64,000 bases of DNA. Origin: Clitopilus passeckerianus. Taxonomy: Eukaryota; Basidiomycota; Agaricomycetes; Agaricales; Entolomataceae. The notes under the pieces were generated by a model. It ran no database searches, was not told the DNA's origin, and was given only the letters and a program-made list of their open reading frames with translations. Made by a program: the position numbers and the translations under genes. Positions 1 to 11,552 of this stretch are shown here, in pieces; positions within the stretch are counted from its first letter, which is position 1, and every line of letters starts with the position of its first letter. The DNA lies in the NCBI GenBank assembly GCA_944990035.1, contig CALYLX010000063.1:1-64000 (forward strand), given 5' to 3'.

Positions 1-895
1 TCTTGACATCCAGCCTGGTACCTATGTCGCACTTGTTGGTGCATCTGGTTGCGGAAAATCTACTGTCATTCAGTTGATTGAACGGTTCTATGATCCTCTA
101 GCTGGAGATATTACGGTTAGAGATTTTCCGCACTCTCCGTGTACTAGCACTGACCTACCCTTTTCTAGATTGACGGCGAGGCCATCAATGAGTTGAACGT
201 CCAGGAATACAGGAAGCAGCTCGCTTTGGTATCTCAGGAACCCACTCTCTACGCTGGCACCGTCCGCTTCAACATCTTGCTCGGTGCTGTCAAGCCTGAA
301 TCTGAGGTCACCCAAGAGGAAATTGAAGCTGCCTGCCGTGACGCCAACATTCTGGAGTTCATTCAGTCGCCTGAGTAAGTATCTTGGAGTAACATATTGC
401 AACTTGATGCTAATAATCTCTTATAGTGGTTTCGACACACAAGTCGGTGGCAAGGGCTCTCAGCTCTCTGGTGGTCAGAAGCAACGTATCGCCATTGCTC
501 GTGCTCTGCTCCGTAACCCCAAGGTCCTTCTTCTTGACGAGGTGAGAAATAGCGAAAGTCGATTGTTTAAGACTCCTTAGCTAACATGCTATTTCAGGCT
601 ACCTCTGCTCTGGACTCGAATTCCGAGAAGGTCGTCCAGGCTGCACTTGACCAAGCTGCTAAAGGACGCACAACTATCGCTATCGCCCACAGGCTGTCAA
701 CCATCCAAAACGCTGACCGAATGTATGTTTTTATCCTTGATTCAACTGTGCCTCGCCCTGACCAAGCGCTCCCTTCATAGTTACTTCATTAAAGAAGGTC
801 GTGTCAGCGAGTCAGGAACTCACGACCAGCTTATCAGCAAACGAGGAGACTATTACGAATACGTTCAACTCCAAGCACTCAGTAGACGCGATTAA
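1..895 (+). CDS. ABC transporter, ABCB/MDR (Ste6-like) type, C-terminal nucleotide-binding domain (5' truncated by window)
   Basis: Only the last nucleotide-binding domain of a membrane ATP-driven exporter lies inside the window; the gene begins upstream of base 1. The spliced protein shows Walker A (GASGCGKST), Q-loop region (LVSQEP), ABC signature (LSGGQKQ), Walker B with D-loop (KVLLLDEATSALD) and the H-loop (IAHRLSTI), in the correct order, and ends about 70 residues after the H-loop at a TAA (893-895). Four short introns are needed (first at about 116-168; the others start near 375, 541 and 721), each restoring the family reading frame. The order and sequence fit the second NBD of full-size ABCB exporters (multidrug or a-factor-type peptide export); the substrate cannot be told from this part. 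Family certain, subfamily likely. Confidence 0.93.
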
Positions 896-1237
896 ACGGA
901 CTTTTGGCTCATACCCATATCATCTAGCGAAAAAAATTGATTGCACAGTTTTTATTACGGTTACCACAAGATGTCGGATACTCATTAAATTACGGCGGCT
1001 TGTCGCACAGATTTCCTACTTATACCCTCGTTAATAATTATCAATGATGTACATAGAGCGCGTTTCATGAGCAACTCGACTGAAAGGATGTTTAGGAGGC
1101 CGCATACTTGTTTTGATGAGGAGGCCCGCCCTCTGTTTGGCGATTGGCAGGCAGCATGCGAGCCGAAACCACGTGTTCCGCTCCCTCTTTAGCGGCCCTC
1201 AAAGACTCTCCACGCAGCACCCATCATCCAACTCACA

Positions 1238-2628
1238 ATGTCTGTTTCTCTACAGCCCACTCATACCCTTGGTTTCAGAAGTACGTCGACTTTCAGAGGT
1301 TCAAATACAGCTATTGACCTGCTTTTCGTCGTTCAGGACCACTCACTCAGGTTGTCAAACGCAATCTGACGATAACCAATCACAATTCTCAACCGGTCGC
1401 TTTCAAAGTCAAAACTACCGCTCCGAAGGTTTTTACGAGCTTTAACTGGCGGTATGAAGCCATACTGACGAAGGAGACGACAGCTCTACTGCGTCCGACC
1501 TAATTCAGGCCGTGTCGAACCAGGAGAAAGCTGCGATGTCTCTGGTGAGCCACGGATGCAATTTCATGTGAATGCGTTGTACCTACGAAATGACCTTTAG
1601 TTATGCTTCAAGCTCTACCTGAAGAGCCTGCATTGAACGCAAAATGCAAGGACAAGTTCCTTATTCAAAGCACTATTATTTCTGCCGACAAGGAGGCGCT
1701 GCCCCTGCAAGCTATCGTATGCGCGTCAATTTTGAACATATTTCCTTAACTCAAACATTCCATTCCCTTTTCTTCAGTGGGCGCAACCAGAAGCTAGCGA
1801 AGAGGGCAGAGTTCACCAGCAGAAGCTGAGGGTCGCGTACCTACCTGCTGAGGGGCAGACATTGGAAGAGGAAGATGAAACCATTTATGCTAAACCATCC
1901 GCTGGCATCTACAACCAGCAAGCACTTGGCGAGTCGGTGAGTGATTCAGTCAAGGCATCTGTTCCTGAGCTTTGCTCATTCCGTACATCAGAATTTCAAC
2001 AACTACGACACCGTCGGCCAGGAGCCCAATGGTCATACTGCAGCTCCTATTCCTTCCGCCTTCCGCGAGCAGCCCTCAGAAGAGCACCATGAAGTTCGCC
2101 CACACTCACCAGCCGACGACTACGTTACCCGCGAGAACTCGCATCAGGATTCTGTACAAGAGCCCTAGATATCGCTGCCGCTCCGCCAGTGGCAGCTGCA
2201 CCTTCACGCCTGAACAGCCTTCGCACCAAGAATTGGCGCCCCAGCACCATCACCACGAGGAGGAAGAGTACGACCACGAGCGACACGTACCAGTCGAGGA
2301 GTCCGTTGCTCCGACCGGGCGTGATTACGATACCGCAATATCTGTACCTATTCAACCCGACCACACCGCGGAGCTCTTGGTACAATACCACGCTGCCCAG
2401 GCCGAGATCGACCGTCTCAGGGCAACCATCGCAACCATGTCTGAGGCACCTCCCACTGAGCTTCGCTACAGAAATAGGGCTTTCTCTGACGCCGGTAGTA
2501 CCGCAGAAACCGACGTTCAGACTGTGATTGATGACTCGCGCTACCCTCCTCCCCAGGAAGGTGTTCCTCTCCAAGTTGTGGTTATCATTGCACTTGGCGT
2601 CTTCATCACGACATACCTATTCTTCTGA
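1238..2628 (+). CDS. SCS2: VAP/Scs2-family MSP-domain protein, ER tail-anchored
   Basis: VAP proteins sit in the ER membrane and tether it to other membranes by binding FFAT-motif partners. The spliced model has seven exons (1238-1280, 1337-1428, 1484-1544, 1601-1716, 1778-1936, 1992-2153, 2218-2628) and gives 347 residues. The N-terminal MSP domain is clear (TITNHNSQPVAFKVKTTAPK, then LYCVRPNSGRVEPGESCDV). It is followed by an acidic, His-rich low-complexity linker, a short coiled coil (HAAQAEIDRLRATIATM) and a single C-terminal membrane segment (VVVIIALGVFITTYLFF) that ends the protein, the usual tail anchor. The 64-nt intron 2154-2217 is needed to join the linker to the tail frame. The ATG at 1238 places the MSP domain at the very N-terminus, as in yeast Scs2. 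Confidence 0.93.
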
Positions 2629-2847
2629 GCATGGATGCATAATTTACGGTTCAGTTGTGTACTTATTGGCTGCTATTATTTGGGAAGTTGAACATTACCG
2701 CTACATACTAACTTCTCGCGCCGCTCTTTATTCTTATGCACCCCTCACTTAGGTAGCTAGTTCCTTTGTTTTCAACAATCCACTGGAGCTCTGCTCTGGC
2801 TGAGTAAAATACAACGATGATCTCTTAGTTGTAATTTTATATCATGG

Positions 2848-4314
2848 TTACTTTGAAGCTTGATATAGTTCGGTTTTAATGGCGCTTGCCAACAATTTGT
2901 GTACCGCCTCTGTTGGGTGACCCGAATCTGTAACAGTCGCTGTTGGCTCAGCGACACCTTTAAATGGAGTATATGTTCGACTCACTATACCAGAAGAATC
3001 CTGTTGTGTTCCTTGGGTCGCTCGGAGCGCTGAGAGAGGTTCATGAGCCCGTGCCTTGGTACCAGAACGCTATGACGCCACTTACGCTGTCACGTTGGTG
3101 AAATTGTATGTCTTGGGGTTATCCAGCACATTATTGAACCAACTATACGCGTCAAAGATTACGACCTTTGCGTCTGATGAACTTCCTCATGAGTAGGAGG
3201 AAAGTGGAAAATGCCAACCCACGTACCTGGATGAGTTTTCGCGAAATCGGCTGCCGAGCTGGCAAGCGCCTCGTTGTAAAGGATTGTATGATAGTTTTGG
3301 AGGGCAGCCTTCGTCGGGTTGCCGTTGGAACCCGGAGAACGCCCGCCAGGAGGCACATTAACGAACACATGGTTGAGGAGACCGTGGTTATAGGCCACTT
3401 CCTGAGAATACAGGTGGCATCAGCAACAGCCTCTCAACATCATAGTGAATACAAATCTACCACTGCTCCAAAGTAAGCAGTCATTTCCTTTGCCCAGAAA
3501 GCCTCGAAGTCTGTTATCTGCGCATGCGATTTGAGAAAAGGAAAAGATTCTCGTTCTCAAAGCCACTCACTGTGGCATTGTTGATCGTATCTCCTGTGTC
3601 GTTAATGCCGATCCACCAAAAGGTCAAGGTCTGGGCGGGAGGGTGGGGGAGTACGTTCGCCGCATAAGTGACCCACTGCCAAACTTGTCTGACGAGCGAA
3701 AGAGTGTAATCGTGGTGGAGAGGAAGCCTGTGGAGGCATATTCAGAATCCTTACGTGAAGCAGAAGGGGAAGGCTGAAATACTAACAAGCCGCCACTGAC
3801 GTCCGCACCAGCGAAGGCGAAACTATAGAGGCGTTTTGAGCACTTTGAAGGAAGACCCGAAAAGCAGCTTGTCAGATACTCCACCTATGAACGAAGTTAG
3901 CATCTGTGATCTGAGAATCAGGTTGGACAGCCTGGTTCACCCAATTTGAACCCTCTGAACTAGTCTATGTTTCTTGGTCAATAATTGCTAAGGGAAAAGG
4001 CACTTGCACACCTACATTTCTCGGAATTATCTGGTTAGAGAGCAGCTGCTGAGGGGTGAATACCGGGTTGAGTTCGTCGCCAATGAAGCTGACATTAGGA
4101 AGCTCCTTGAGAATATTTGTCTGCGGGCGGGGCCGAGGATAACTCACCTAAAATTCGCATGCCCCAGAGTTCCTTGGACAAACGAATACGAATCTCCAAA
4201 GGCGTAGACATATTTTACGGCATCCCAATTAAATCTCGCTTTATTTGGTCTAGAGATTGCTAGGACCACACTTGAGAACGCGAGCAGATGGGCCAAGCGA
4301 AGCAGACGCATCAT
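2848..4314 (-). CDS. Secreted GDSL/SGNH esterase, carbohydrate esterase family 16 type
   Basis: CE16 enzymes are secreted acetylesterases that remove acetyl groups from plant cell-wall oligosaccharides. The product starts with a signal peptide (MMRLLRLAHLLAFSSVVLA). It then shows SGNH block I (YAFGDSYSF), EGSNWVEYLTSCFSGLPSKC, the block with FAFAGADV, block III (WWIGINDTGDT), a segment NHVFVNVPPGGRSP and a C-terminal SGHPTEAVHKLL. About eight short introns are needed. The preferred splice (donor after 2986, acceptor at 2928, minus strand) gives Asn-Ser-Gly-His at block V, where SGNH enzymes normally have the catalytic Asp of DxxH; this depends on the intron choice. It lies tandem to the GH131 gene on the same strand, suggesting a small plant-biomass-degradation pair. 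The first ATG (4314) is followed directly by a second one. Confidence 0.88.
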
Positions 4315-4370
4315 GTTGGCGACAAACTCCTCGAGAAAAGTATTTTACATTCTCCCTGATTTTCCTGTGT

Positions 4371-4377
4371 TATTTAA
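4371..4377 (-). promoter_or_regulatory. TATA-like box (TTAAATA) of the CE16 esterase gene
   Basis: An AT-rich TTAAATA on the minus strand lies 57-63 bp upstream of the esterase ATG at 4314, a plausible distance for a fungal core promoter. Position and sequence only; no expression evidence. Confidence 0.35.
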
Positions 4378-4867
4378 GGAAACCTTGGGTCCGAGTGAAG
4401 GCTCCCGGCTCTGGCTTGAGCACGGACAAGGCAGAAGACTCGTGACCATCGTTTCTTTCTCGTTGTGGCCCGCGTTCTGTACCCGGGCCGTGACGATGTG
4501 CAGGTGAGATAATTTCGGCATGAGCTTGTCGTTCGGACATTTCCAGGGTTTGTCGTACCAACCTACGGGGGTACTTAGTTGTCGTTGGAGGATAGACAGG
4601 TCCGTGTAAGATTAGTGTCCTAGTTTAACTGTAGAATGTAACTAGCACGCGTTTTGACCCTCATTCAGCAAGCTAAGAGGGCACTCAATTTCACGGACAG
4701 CCTTATGTTGCTAGCCAGCTCAGCCAGATAGAATATCGGCCTTATATATAAATCAAAGACATCATGTTTGAATTTTCGTGTCGAAGTTAACGCAATGCTA
4801 TTCAAATCCATTTTCCGACGAATCTCCCTAAGAATTGAACCCATGTCCGGCTGGAGCTGACACAAGT
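4378..4867. other. Intergenic spacer between the esterase and GH131 genes
   Basis: About 490 bp upstream of the CE16 gene and downstream of the GH131 gene. Short open frames exist on both strands, but none resembles a protein family or carries convincing splice structure. It presumably holds the esterase promoter and the GH131 3' UTR. Confidence 0.5.
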
Positions 4868-6126
4868 TTACTTGCACTACAGGAAGGAAAATAACTAGTC
4901 AGCCGGTTGCTCTATCGCGGAGTATTACAATTGCTTACCTGGTAGTAGAAGGGGGGAGAGACTGCCTGGCAGGTGGACGGGGCAACGCAGGTGGTGGGTC
5001 CAGTCCAACCGGTGCCACCGCATTGACCCCATTGGGTTTGAGCCGGGCCAGCTGTGGTAGTGGTAGTGGTCGTAGGGGGAGTGGTGGTGGGGGGTGTAGT
5101 AGTAGAAGTGGTGGTGGGAGGCGTGGTAGTGCCGCCGCCGCCAGTACCGACAGAGGTGGTGATGGGACCGCTCTCGACGTAGACGCCGCTGAAGTAGTAG
5201 TCCTCTTGTTCAGAACCAGAATTGATACGGAGAACGCCAAGATGCCAGTCGGCAGAGTTGGTGGAAGTAGAAGCAGAGATGTTGTTGACAACCTTTTTCA
5301 AGGGGTTGCTGCCAGTAGATGCCCACAGACCGACGGTCCCGGCGCTGAACTATAACAAGAGCTTTCAGTTAAAGAGGGCAGGTTGAGCTGGGGAAACAAC
5401 CCACATCGATATCATAGGCAAAGTTAAGCCATTGATCAGCAACGTATGGGGTTGACCACTTCTCAACACCTGAAACCATCCACACGAGGTTATTGGGGTT
5501 AGAGCCAACACCGTACTTGAGCTCGGTAAAGTGAGACTCGAAGAAGCAGATTTGGTGCTCTGAAGTTGACTAACAGAGGCATCAGCGTCGTTTCCAGTCA
5601 ATCTAGTGCAATTAGAGGCGTACAACCGGTCCATTAGCAGTGCTTCGCTTCATCGAGAAGTGGTAGAAGAGGTTTCCTTGGCCAAGGTTGGCGGTGGTCT
5701 GAGGGATGAGCTCAGATCGCTGGAATTGAGAGTTCCATGTTGAGGTTGAGTCGATTGAAAGCTTCAAACCTCGCTTCTCGCTGGACGCCGGGTTCTTGTA
5801 GGACGGGTCCAAAGACAGGTAACGGGAGGTGTTCTGAGCACCATGGATATACTGGTGCCCCGCCACTCATTAAAACTTTGTTTTTGCAAAAAAAAAAAAC
5901 ACGGTTTATGTGACCTACCCATTGGTATTCACCGACTTGGTTGGACCAGGACCCTAGAGAAAAGAGAGCATCAACACCTATGAGCGGATAAAAGCTAAGC
6001 AGATTGCTTACATTTGTCGAAGTCTGCGGAGGTGCTGTAGTAGTCAAAGCTTCCTGACCACAGGGTAGTACCTGCGCGTGCAGAAATAGCCAAAGCAGAG
6101 AGAATAGCCCAGGTGCGTGCAATCAT
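4868..6126 (-). CDS. Glycoside hydrolase family 131 glucanase with C-terminal CBM1
   Basis: GH131 enzymes are secreted beta-glucanases acting on beta-1,3/1,6/1,4-glucans of plant cell walls. The product has a signal peptide (MIARTWAILSALAISARA) and the GH131 core (GTTLWSGSFDYY, KWSWSNQVGEYQW, QRSELIPQTTANLG, FFESHFTELKYG, DFSAGTVGLWAS, STNSADWHLGVLRI, EQEDYYFSGVYVESG). A Thr/Pro-rich linker of about 45 residues follows, then a fungal cellulose-binding module CBM1 (WGQCGGTGWTGPTTC, CQAVSPPFYYQCK) with its four cysteines and surface aromatics. A final 62-nt intron (4877-4938) splits the last two codons and the stop from the rest; without it the CBM1 would lose its last Cys. One intron contains a 12-base poly(A) run (plus strand 5888-5899). 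Many GH131 proteins lack a CBM1, so this is the cellulose-targeted form. Confidence 0.93.
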
Positions 6127-6163
6127 GGTTGGATTGGATGGAGATCCGTGTCCATGTCTGCCG

Positions 6164-6172
6164 TATATATAG
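6164..6172 (-). promoter_or_regulatory. TATA box of the GH131-CBM1 gene
   Basis: The minus strand reads CTATATATAC about 38-46 bp upstream of the GH131 start codon. This is a clear TATA element close to a short 5' leader, typical of strongly inducible secreted-enzyme genes. Confidence 0.6.
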
Positions 6173-6478
6173 CACACAGGAAATTCTATCCCATTAAAGA
6201 AGAAACATCGGCGTAAGTGTCTCAACTAGAGTCTATGCGAGGTTTGGCCACTGTGGAGGGAAAATCGTCGGGAGCACGGAAAATACTAAGGTTCGAGGAA
6301 TCAATGACATCGCAAGCTTCCTGTTGTCAAGTCCTTGATCACGCACGATCACGCGGGGTAAAAATCGACATGCAATGCAATAATGATAGGTGTGTGGTCT
6401 CTACAATTAATCCGAGGTATCAAATCTTAGCAGCGTGAAAGAGAGAAGTTATAGTTCCGCACGAAATAAACCCTGTAA
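6173..6478. other. Intergenic spacer upstream of GH131
   Basis: About 300 bp between the GH131 start and the stop codon of the channel gene. It should hold the GH131 promoter and the channel 3' UTR. It contains repeated GATCACGC-like words near 6337-6357 (CTTGATCACGCACGATCACGCGG), a short direct repeat that could be a regulatory site. No gene is seen. Confidence 0.45.
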
Positions 6479-9400
6479 TTACTCCTGCTTCCTGAACATC
6501 CATGACGTGAACCAGGATCGTGACTTCTTCGTGGCCTTTGCATTCTCCGCCTGTTCATCCTCAATGCGATCAATCAGCGCAGCTTTTTCCTCCGCTATAA
6601 CTTCCTGAATGATCGCGTTCTGCACAGAGACCTTATGAGAGGACGACGCTAGCGACATCCGTGAGTGTGAAGGATGTAGAAATGCCGGTCCGGCAGCTTC
6701 CCCAGGTGCGGGGAAACTCCTCGCGTCGTCGGCTTCGTGTTCCACTGAGAAGTGGAATGAAGGCATGCTCGTCAACGAACGAGAGGGTGTCCTCTCGGTT
6801 ACCGATGAGATAGAACGAAGCGTTCTGGGGAGTGAATTTTCTCCGTAGACCGTCGGTCGTCGCTTGGGCGGTTGTTGTGCCTGCTCGACATCACCCTCGC
6901 GTCTTTCAACGCGCATGGCGATCGTGGAAGGAAGGTCGATATCTTCTGTCCCATTGATCATGAACGACTTCTGCGTGTGTGCAGTGGTTGGGCGTTCACT
7001 GGCAACCAAAGACTTCGCATCTGCCGCCATGATTTCTTGCGGAGATTCCGTCGTCCTTGAGCCAAGCCAATTGCCAAGCCTCCCACCGGTTGGGTCCACA
7101 GTCAAGGACACCTTGAGATCGACTGTGTCATCCATATCCAAGACCCCGGTGGGATTGCGAGGTAGCCAAAGCACATTATCGAAGGGTCGTGCATAGAATG
7201 GATTGTCGTAGGGAAGGTCAATGGTGTAATTGTCATCCCAAGGGATAGCGCAGAGATGCGGTGTGACGGGTCCGTCGCCATGCGCTCGCCTTTCATCCAG
7301 AATTCCCAAGGATATACGATTGGGGCGGCCAGGTTCGTACGCAGACTGACTGCGAGATCTACGTTTTATATGTGGTCCCGCTGTCGATGGTTCCAGTTCT
7401 CTTGGGCGATCAAACGACATCGACGTTAACCTCGAAAATGACCGATCCTGGGACTCGAATGGAATAGGCTGGCGGCGTAACTGAGGTTGTCGATGCATAC
7501 TCCGATAGGAGAAGTCTATCCACTGAGGCATCTTCAAGGAAGCGAAGCCTGAACGCTGCGGCTTCGCGACAGGAGATTCGTTCTTCTCCACTGGATAATC
7601 CGGGACAGTCATTTCTGATCCTCTTGAGGGCATCGAGTTGCACATAACTTCGCTTTCCTCTAGATCGTCCTTCTCGAACTGTGCGCGGCACATGCGTGTA
7701 AGGCTGGAAAATATCGCCGTTAGAATCTTATGAAAGGGATTGCCAGGCGTGGAAACGACGTTGATTATACGTACAAGACCTTCGTAAGCGCCGTGACAAT
7801 GATCAAGAACGCCGCGAGCCCGACGTTGACTTCCTTTCTGAGTACTACCATGTAGGCAAGGAAGACAGCCTGCGCGAGGATGAGGCCTATATCCCAAATA
7901 TTAGCATCAATATGGGGAAAACGAGCACCAATACCCACCATCTAAGGAATATCGAACAATCCTAATAAGGATACGTTCTCCATTACACTCGTAATGTTTC
8001 GCGTAAACATGGAGTAACTGGTTCTTCATAACACCTACACAGAACTTTAGCAAGCCAAGGTTTACTAAACAACAGCGGCTAACTCACCCATCTGCACGAA
8101 AAAGTACAGAGCCCCAAACGGAAGAACAAACGGATTAAAAACCGAGAATAATAATAAAACATGTATGACCAGGAGATGATTTGGTAGCCAATCTAGTGTG
8201 TCCGAGGTTAATAGGAATCGAGTCATCATAGTTCAGCGTGAACTTACAATAAAAATTAAGGGTGCGAGGACGAATCCCGACTGCTCGCTTGCGTCTATCC
8301 ACCGATAAGTATATCGTGAGCACATGCAACAAAACAAGGGCTTACGGTGTGACCTGTCTTGAGGTGGAAGGATACACGATAAGAGGTAGCCCGACTATAA
8401 AAAATAAGTTAGAGCCGGCCAACCCGCCTTGCTAAGGAAACAAAAACTCACGGAGAACAATCTCAAAAGCCCCATGTAACGCCGTCGTCAAAATCACTAT
8501 AAACATCCCCCAAACCAATCAGCTTCTTCCAGATCCAATAAATGAGTGGAAAAGCACCTACACCACCCAACATAAAATGGCCCTGCAGTCGGAAAACTAT
8601 CCGCCACAATCTTCAACACATTCGGCCTCGCCTTCTGATCCCCACCACTTGCAATCCTAAAACTCTCCAACAAACTCTGCAGCGCCGCCGTGCCCACACA
8701 GAAAAATACCAGGACATTCACGATCAAGAATTTATAGTATCTTGTCATGATCCTATCGTGTAACGCCGAGAGGGTTTTGATCGTATGTGCCTTTTTGGCG
8801 ATGAGCAGGAGGATGAGGGGGATGAGCAGGGCGAGGAGGGCTACAAAGACGGTGGGGAGGAAGGATTGGATGACTTCTTCTTCCCATGGGTGTTTGTCGA
8901 GGTAGCGTTTCTGGATATTGGTTAGGACAGGATCGAGATACGAAGAGGCTGAAAAAAAAACTCACCAGATTCGGCCAGAACAAACTAATATTTTGAATCG
9001 ACACCAAACCCACCAACAACGACACAGGGAAAAGCCAAAACAGCGTGAACCCCCTACCGCCCAAGATCATCAGTACACCTTGACCCCCCGGTTCTCGAAA
9101 ATATCCACTCACCAAACCCCCAAATCAACAACCCAATCCTTAACAAACTCGCCCCCAAATGTCCCCTTCATAACCCTCTCCCAATCCAAATCCCAATACA
9201 TCGGCGCCATCTCCACCACACAACTCAAAACATTATTCGGATGCACAGCCAAATACTTGCACGCCCTCCTCGCATCCCTCGGTTCCTTGAATGTCACAAA
9301 TGCCGTGCTCACAGGCTCGAAATCCGAGATGCTCTTGGCCCGAGCTTCGGTGATGAGAGAGTTCAGGAGGTTGAGTTTGGTGGTGTAATAGTCGATGGAG

Positions 9401-11455
9401 GGGACGGTTTTGCCCCTGAAGAGGTGCGAGAGGTTGATGAGGGGTTGGTAGTGGTCTAGTGTAGACCGGGGGAGGCTGTAGAGTGCCTCCCAGATCGTCT
9501 TGTGGGGGGCCGTCGAGTTTCGTCTCCGTTTCCCGTTATTGGTATTGGGAGGTGGATAGGTAGGGGATGTAGGGGATGTAGGCGAGATAGGCGATTTGAC
9601 ATCCACCGACTCCCTCTCCTCCTCACCCAACTGTTTCCACGAATATGAATATCTCTTCGACCTGGTGAACATCCTCCCCACTCTCGCCTTCGCCGCTGAC
9701 TCGTGGAGCAATCCAAATTCCTCCACGAACGGTTTCATAACCCGGACCAGCTCTTCCATCCGTTCCCTAGGTTCATCATCCGTTCCCTCGAAAGGCTCAA
9801 ACTTCCCATCCACGGTGCCGCCCCGCTCCAAATCCCCAGGCTTCATATTGATAGCCCCACTCTTGTGCTTCTCAATCGCCTTCCTCTTCCTCGTCGTCAT
9901 AGTCGGCAACTTCATACTCCCATCAAGACTCCTCCGAATCCATAACACACTTCACAGCCGCCAACGTCTTCTGCGCCAGCTTAATATGCGCCGCCTCCAA
10001 ATTCGATATCGTCTCCTCCCGTCTCCGTAAAAGAGACGCGAGTTCAGTCATCTTCCTCGCAATAACCACCCTCTCAATCTCCGGTGCCGTCCTCTCCTGC
10101 ATCCTAGAAGCACTCGTACTCGCAGCCGTATGCCCGGCCTCCGAATCATCCAAGGAGCTATTCCTCGTCTCCCCCGCCAAAAACGGCACCTTGACCGACA
10201 CCGGAATCCGCTTCGCGCGGTTAAACAAAAACGCAATCGTCTTATTCACAATACTCGGCTGCGTCGAGCTCGTCAGCCCCATAGACGGCTTCTCGAGTTT
10301 GCGGGTCATGTAGTACTCAAAGTACTCTTTGAGATCTTTCTCGTTACGGAGGGAATGCGGGACGTTCGAGACCATGATGGTGCGCCACCGCAGGCCGCGG
10401 GGTGGCTTGGACCCCGTTAGGATCGGAAGATCGGTGAATGGGTATTGGGGATGGGGGTGGGGGTGGTAGGTGTCATCGTCGTCTACACCGGGGCTGGCAG
10501 TAGAAGATTCGTAGCGGTTTCGTAAAATCAGGATATTCTCGGCCCTCAGTCTAAAGGCTCCGTGACAGATCCAGAGAAGGGTGCCGACCCAGCTGACGGT
10601 GAGCCAGAACAAAAGACAGATGTGGATCCAGAGAAGGTGTTTGCCTGTATCTGTGTTCACCAGTGAGGAGATGGAGGCACGGGTCATAGATTTGGGGGAT
10701 ATTTGGTCGTCGGAGAAGCGGACGTGAATGGGGAAGAGGATAGGAAAGGTTGTGAAGGTGTGAAGGAGGACAAACCAGACTGTAGAAAGGCGGTCAGTTG
10801 GAGGTAGCATAGGAGGGGAAATGGGCTTACAGCAACCTCTCATAAATCGAATATATAATGTTGCATCCACGCCTCGTAGTCTGAGCATCTCTGCTTCAGG
10901 AAACTGTATGGCTTGCTTCACCCAGGAGAGCGGCCATCCCTGCGGCGATGGTGGCGAGGGGTACCTATGACAGTGTCAAATTTCAGTCCACTCTCAAAAC
11001 AACCAATACTAGCTACCTCGCCCAGCTTCGACCTTGGTATAAACTAGAAACCAGTCAGTGGTGGCCTGATGTCGACGCCCCAGCACTCACTATCCAAACT
11101 CCCAACCCTCCCTACTTCCAAGCCCATCTTCCTCTTTCGCATCCTTCCCCCTCCCCCTTCGTCTCCTCTTCATAAGTTCTTGTCCCGTGACACATACGAC
11201 AGTAATCCCAAGGGCAATAACAGACTGGTTGATAAGACCACTTTAATCCCTTCCATGAGCAACTGGCGTCATAGTAGCAGCAGCAAGCGCCCACTGACCT
11301 ATAATTCTTCGAGAAAGGTCTGTTCTGAATATCACCCATAGTTGTAGTCGTATTTCATAAATGGCGTGACGGTTCGTGTTCGTTAAAAGAGTAGCGACGA
11401 CTGAGCTCAGGAAGCGAGCATGGTCGGTTCTGGTGGTGTCATGCAAATAGAACAT
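6479..11455 (-). CDS. CSC1/OSCA-like (DUF221, RSN1_7TM) osmosensitive cation channel
   Basis: This family comprises multi-span membrane proteins, many of them mechanically or osmotically gated cation channels. In order one sees a first membrane span (NQSVIALGITVVCVTG), a basic loop, YPSPPSPQGWPLSWVKQ, the segment RLRGVDATLYIRFMRGC, more N-terminal spans, and the large cytosolic domain (RTIMVSNVPHSLRNEKDLKEYF; IWEALYSLPRSTLDHYQPL; STAFVTFKEPRDARRACKYL). The seven-span core follows (GFTLFWLFPVSLLVGLVSIQN; VFVALLALLIPLILLLIAKK), then MCRAQFEKDDLEESEV and a cytosolic tail of roughly 400 residues rich in Ser/Pro/Arg, ending SWFTSWMFRKQE. Many introns; the cytosolic domain is joined across a roughly 61-nt intron near 9885-9945. 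The N-terminal exon is the least certain part: I place the start at 11455, but the joining of the first two exons is inferred. It lies tandem behind the DPP V-like gene. Confidence 0.88.
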
Positions 11456-11552
11456 GATCTTGACATATGGAGACCCCCCACGTGCTTCAATTCAATTCAA
11501 TACATTTCAACTACAGATACTGATAGAAAGATGATATTCAAAGAAATACAAT

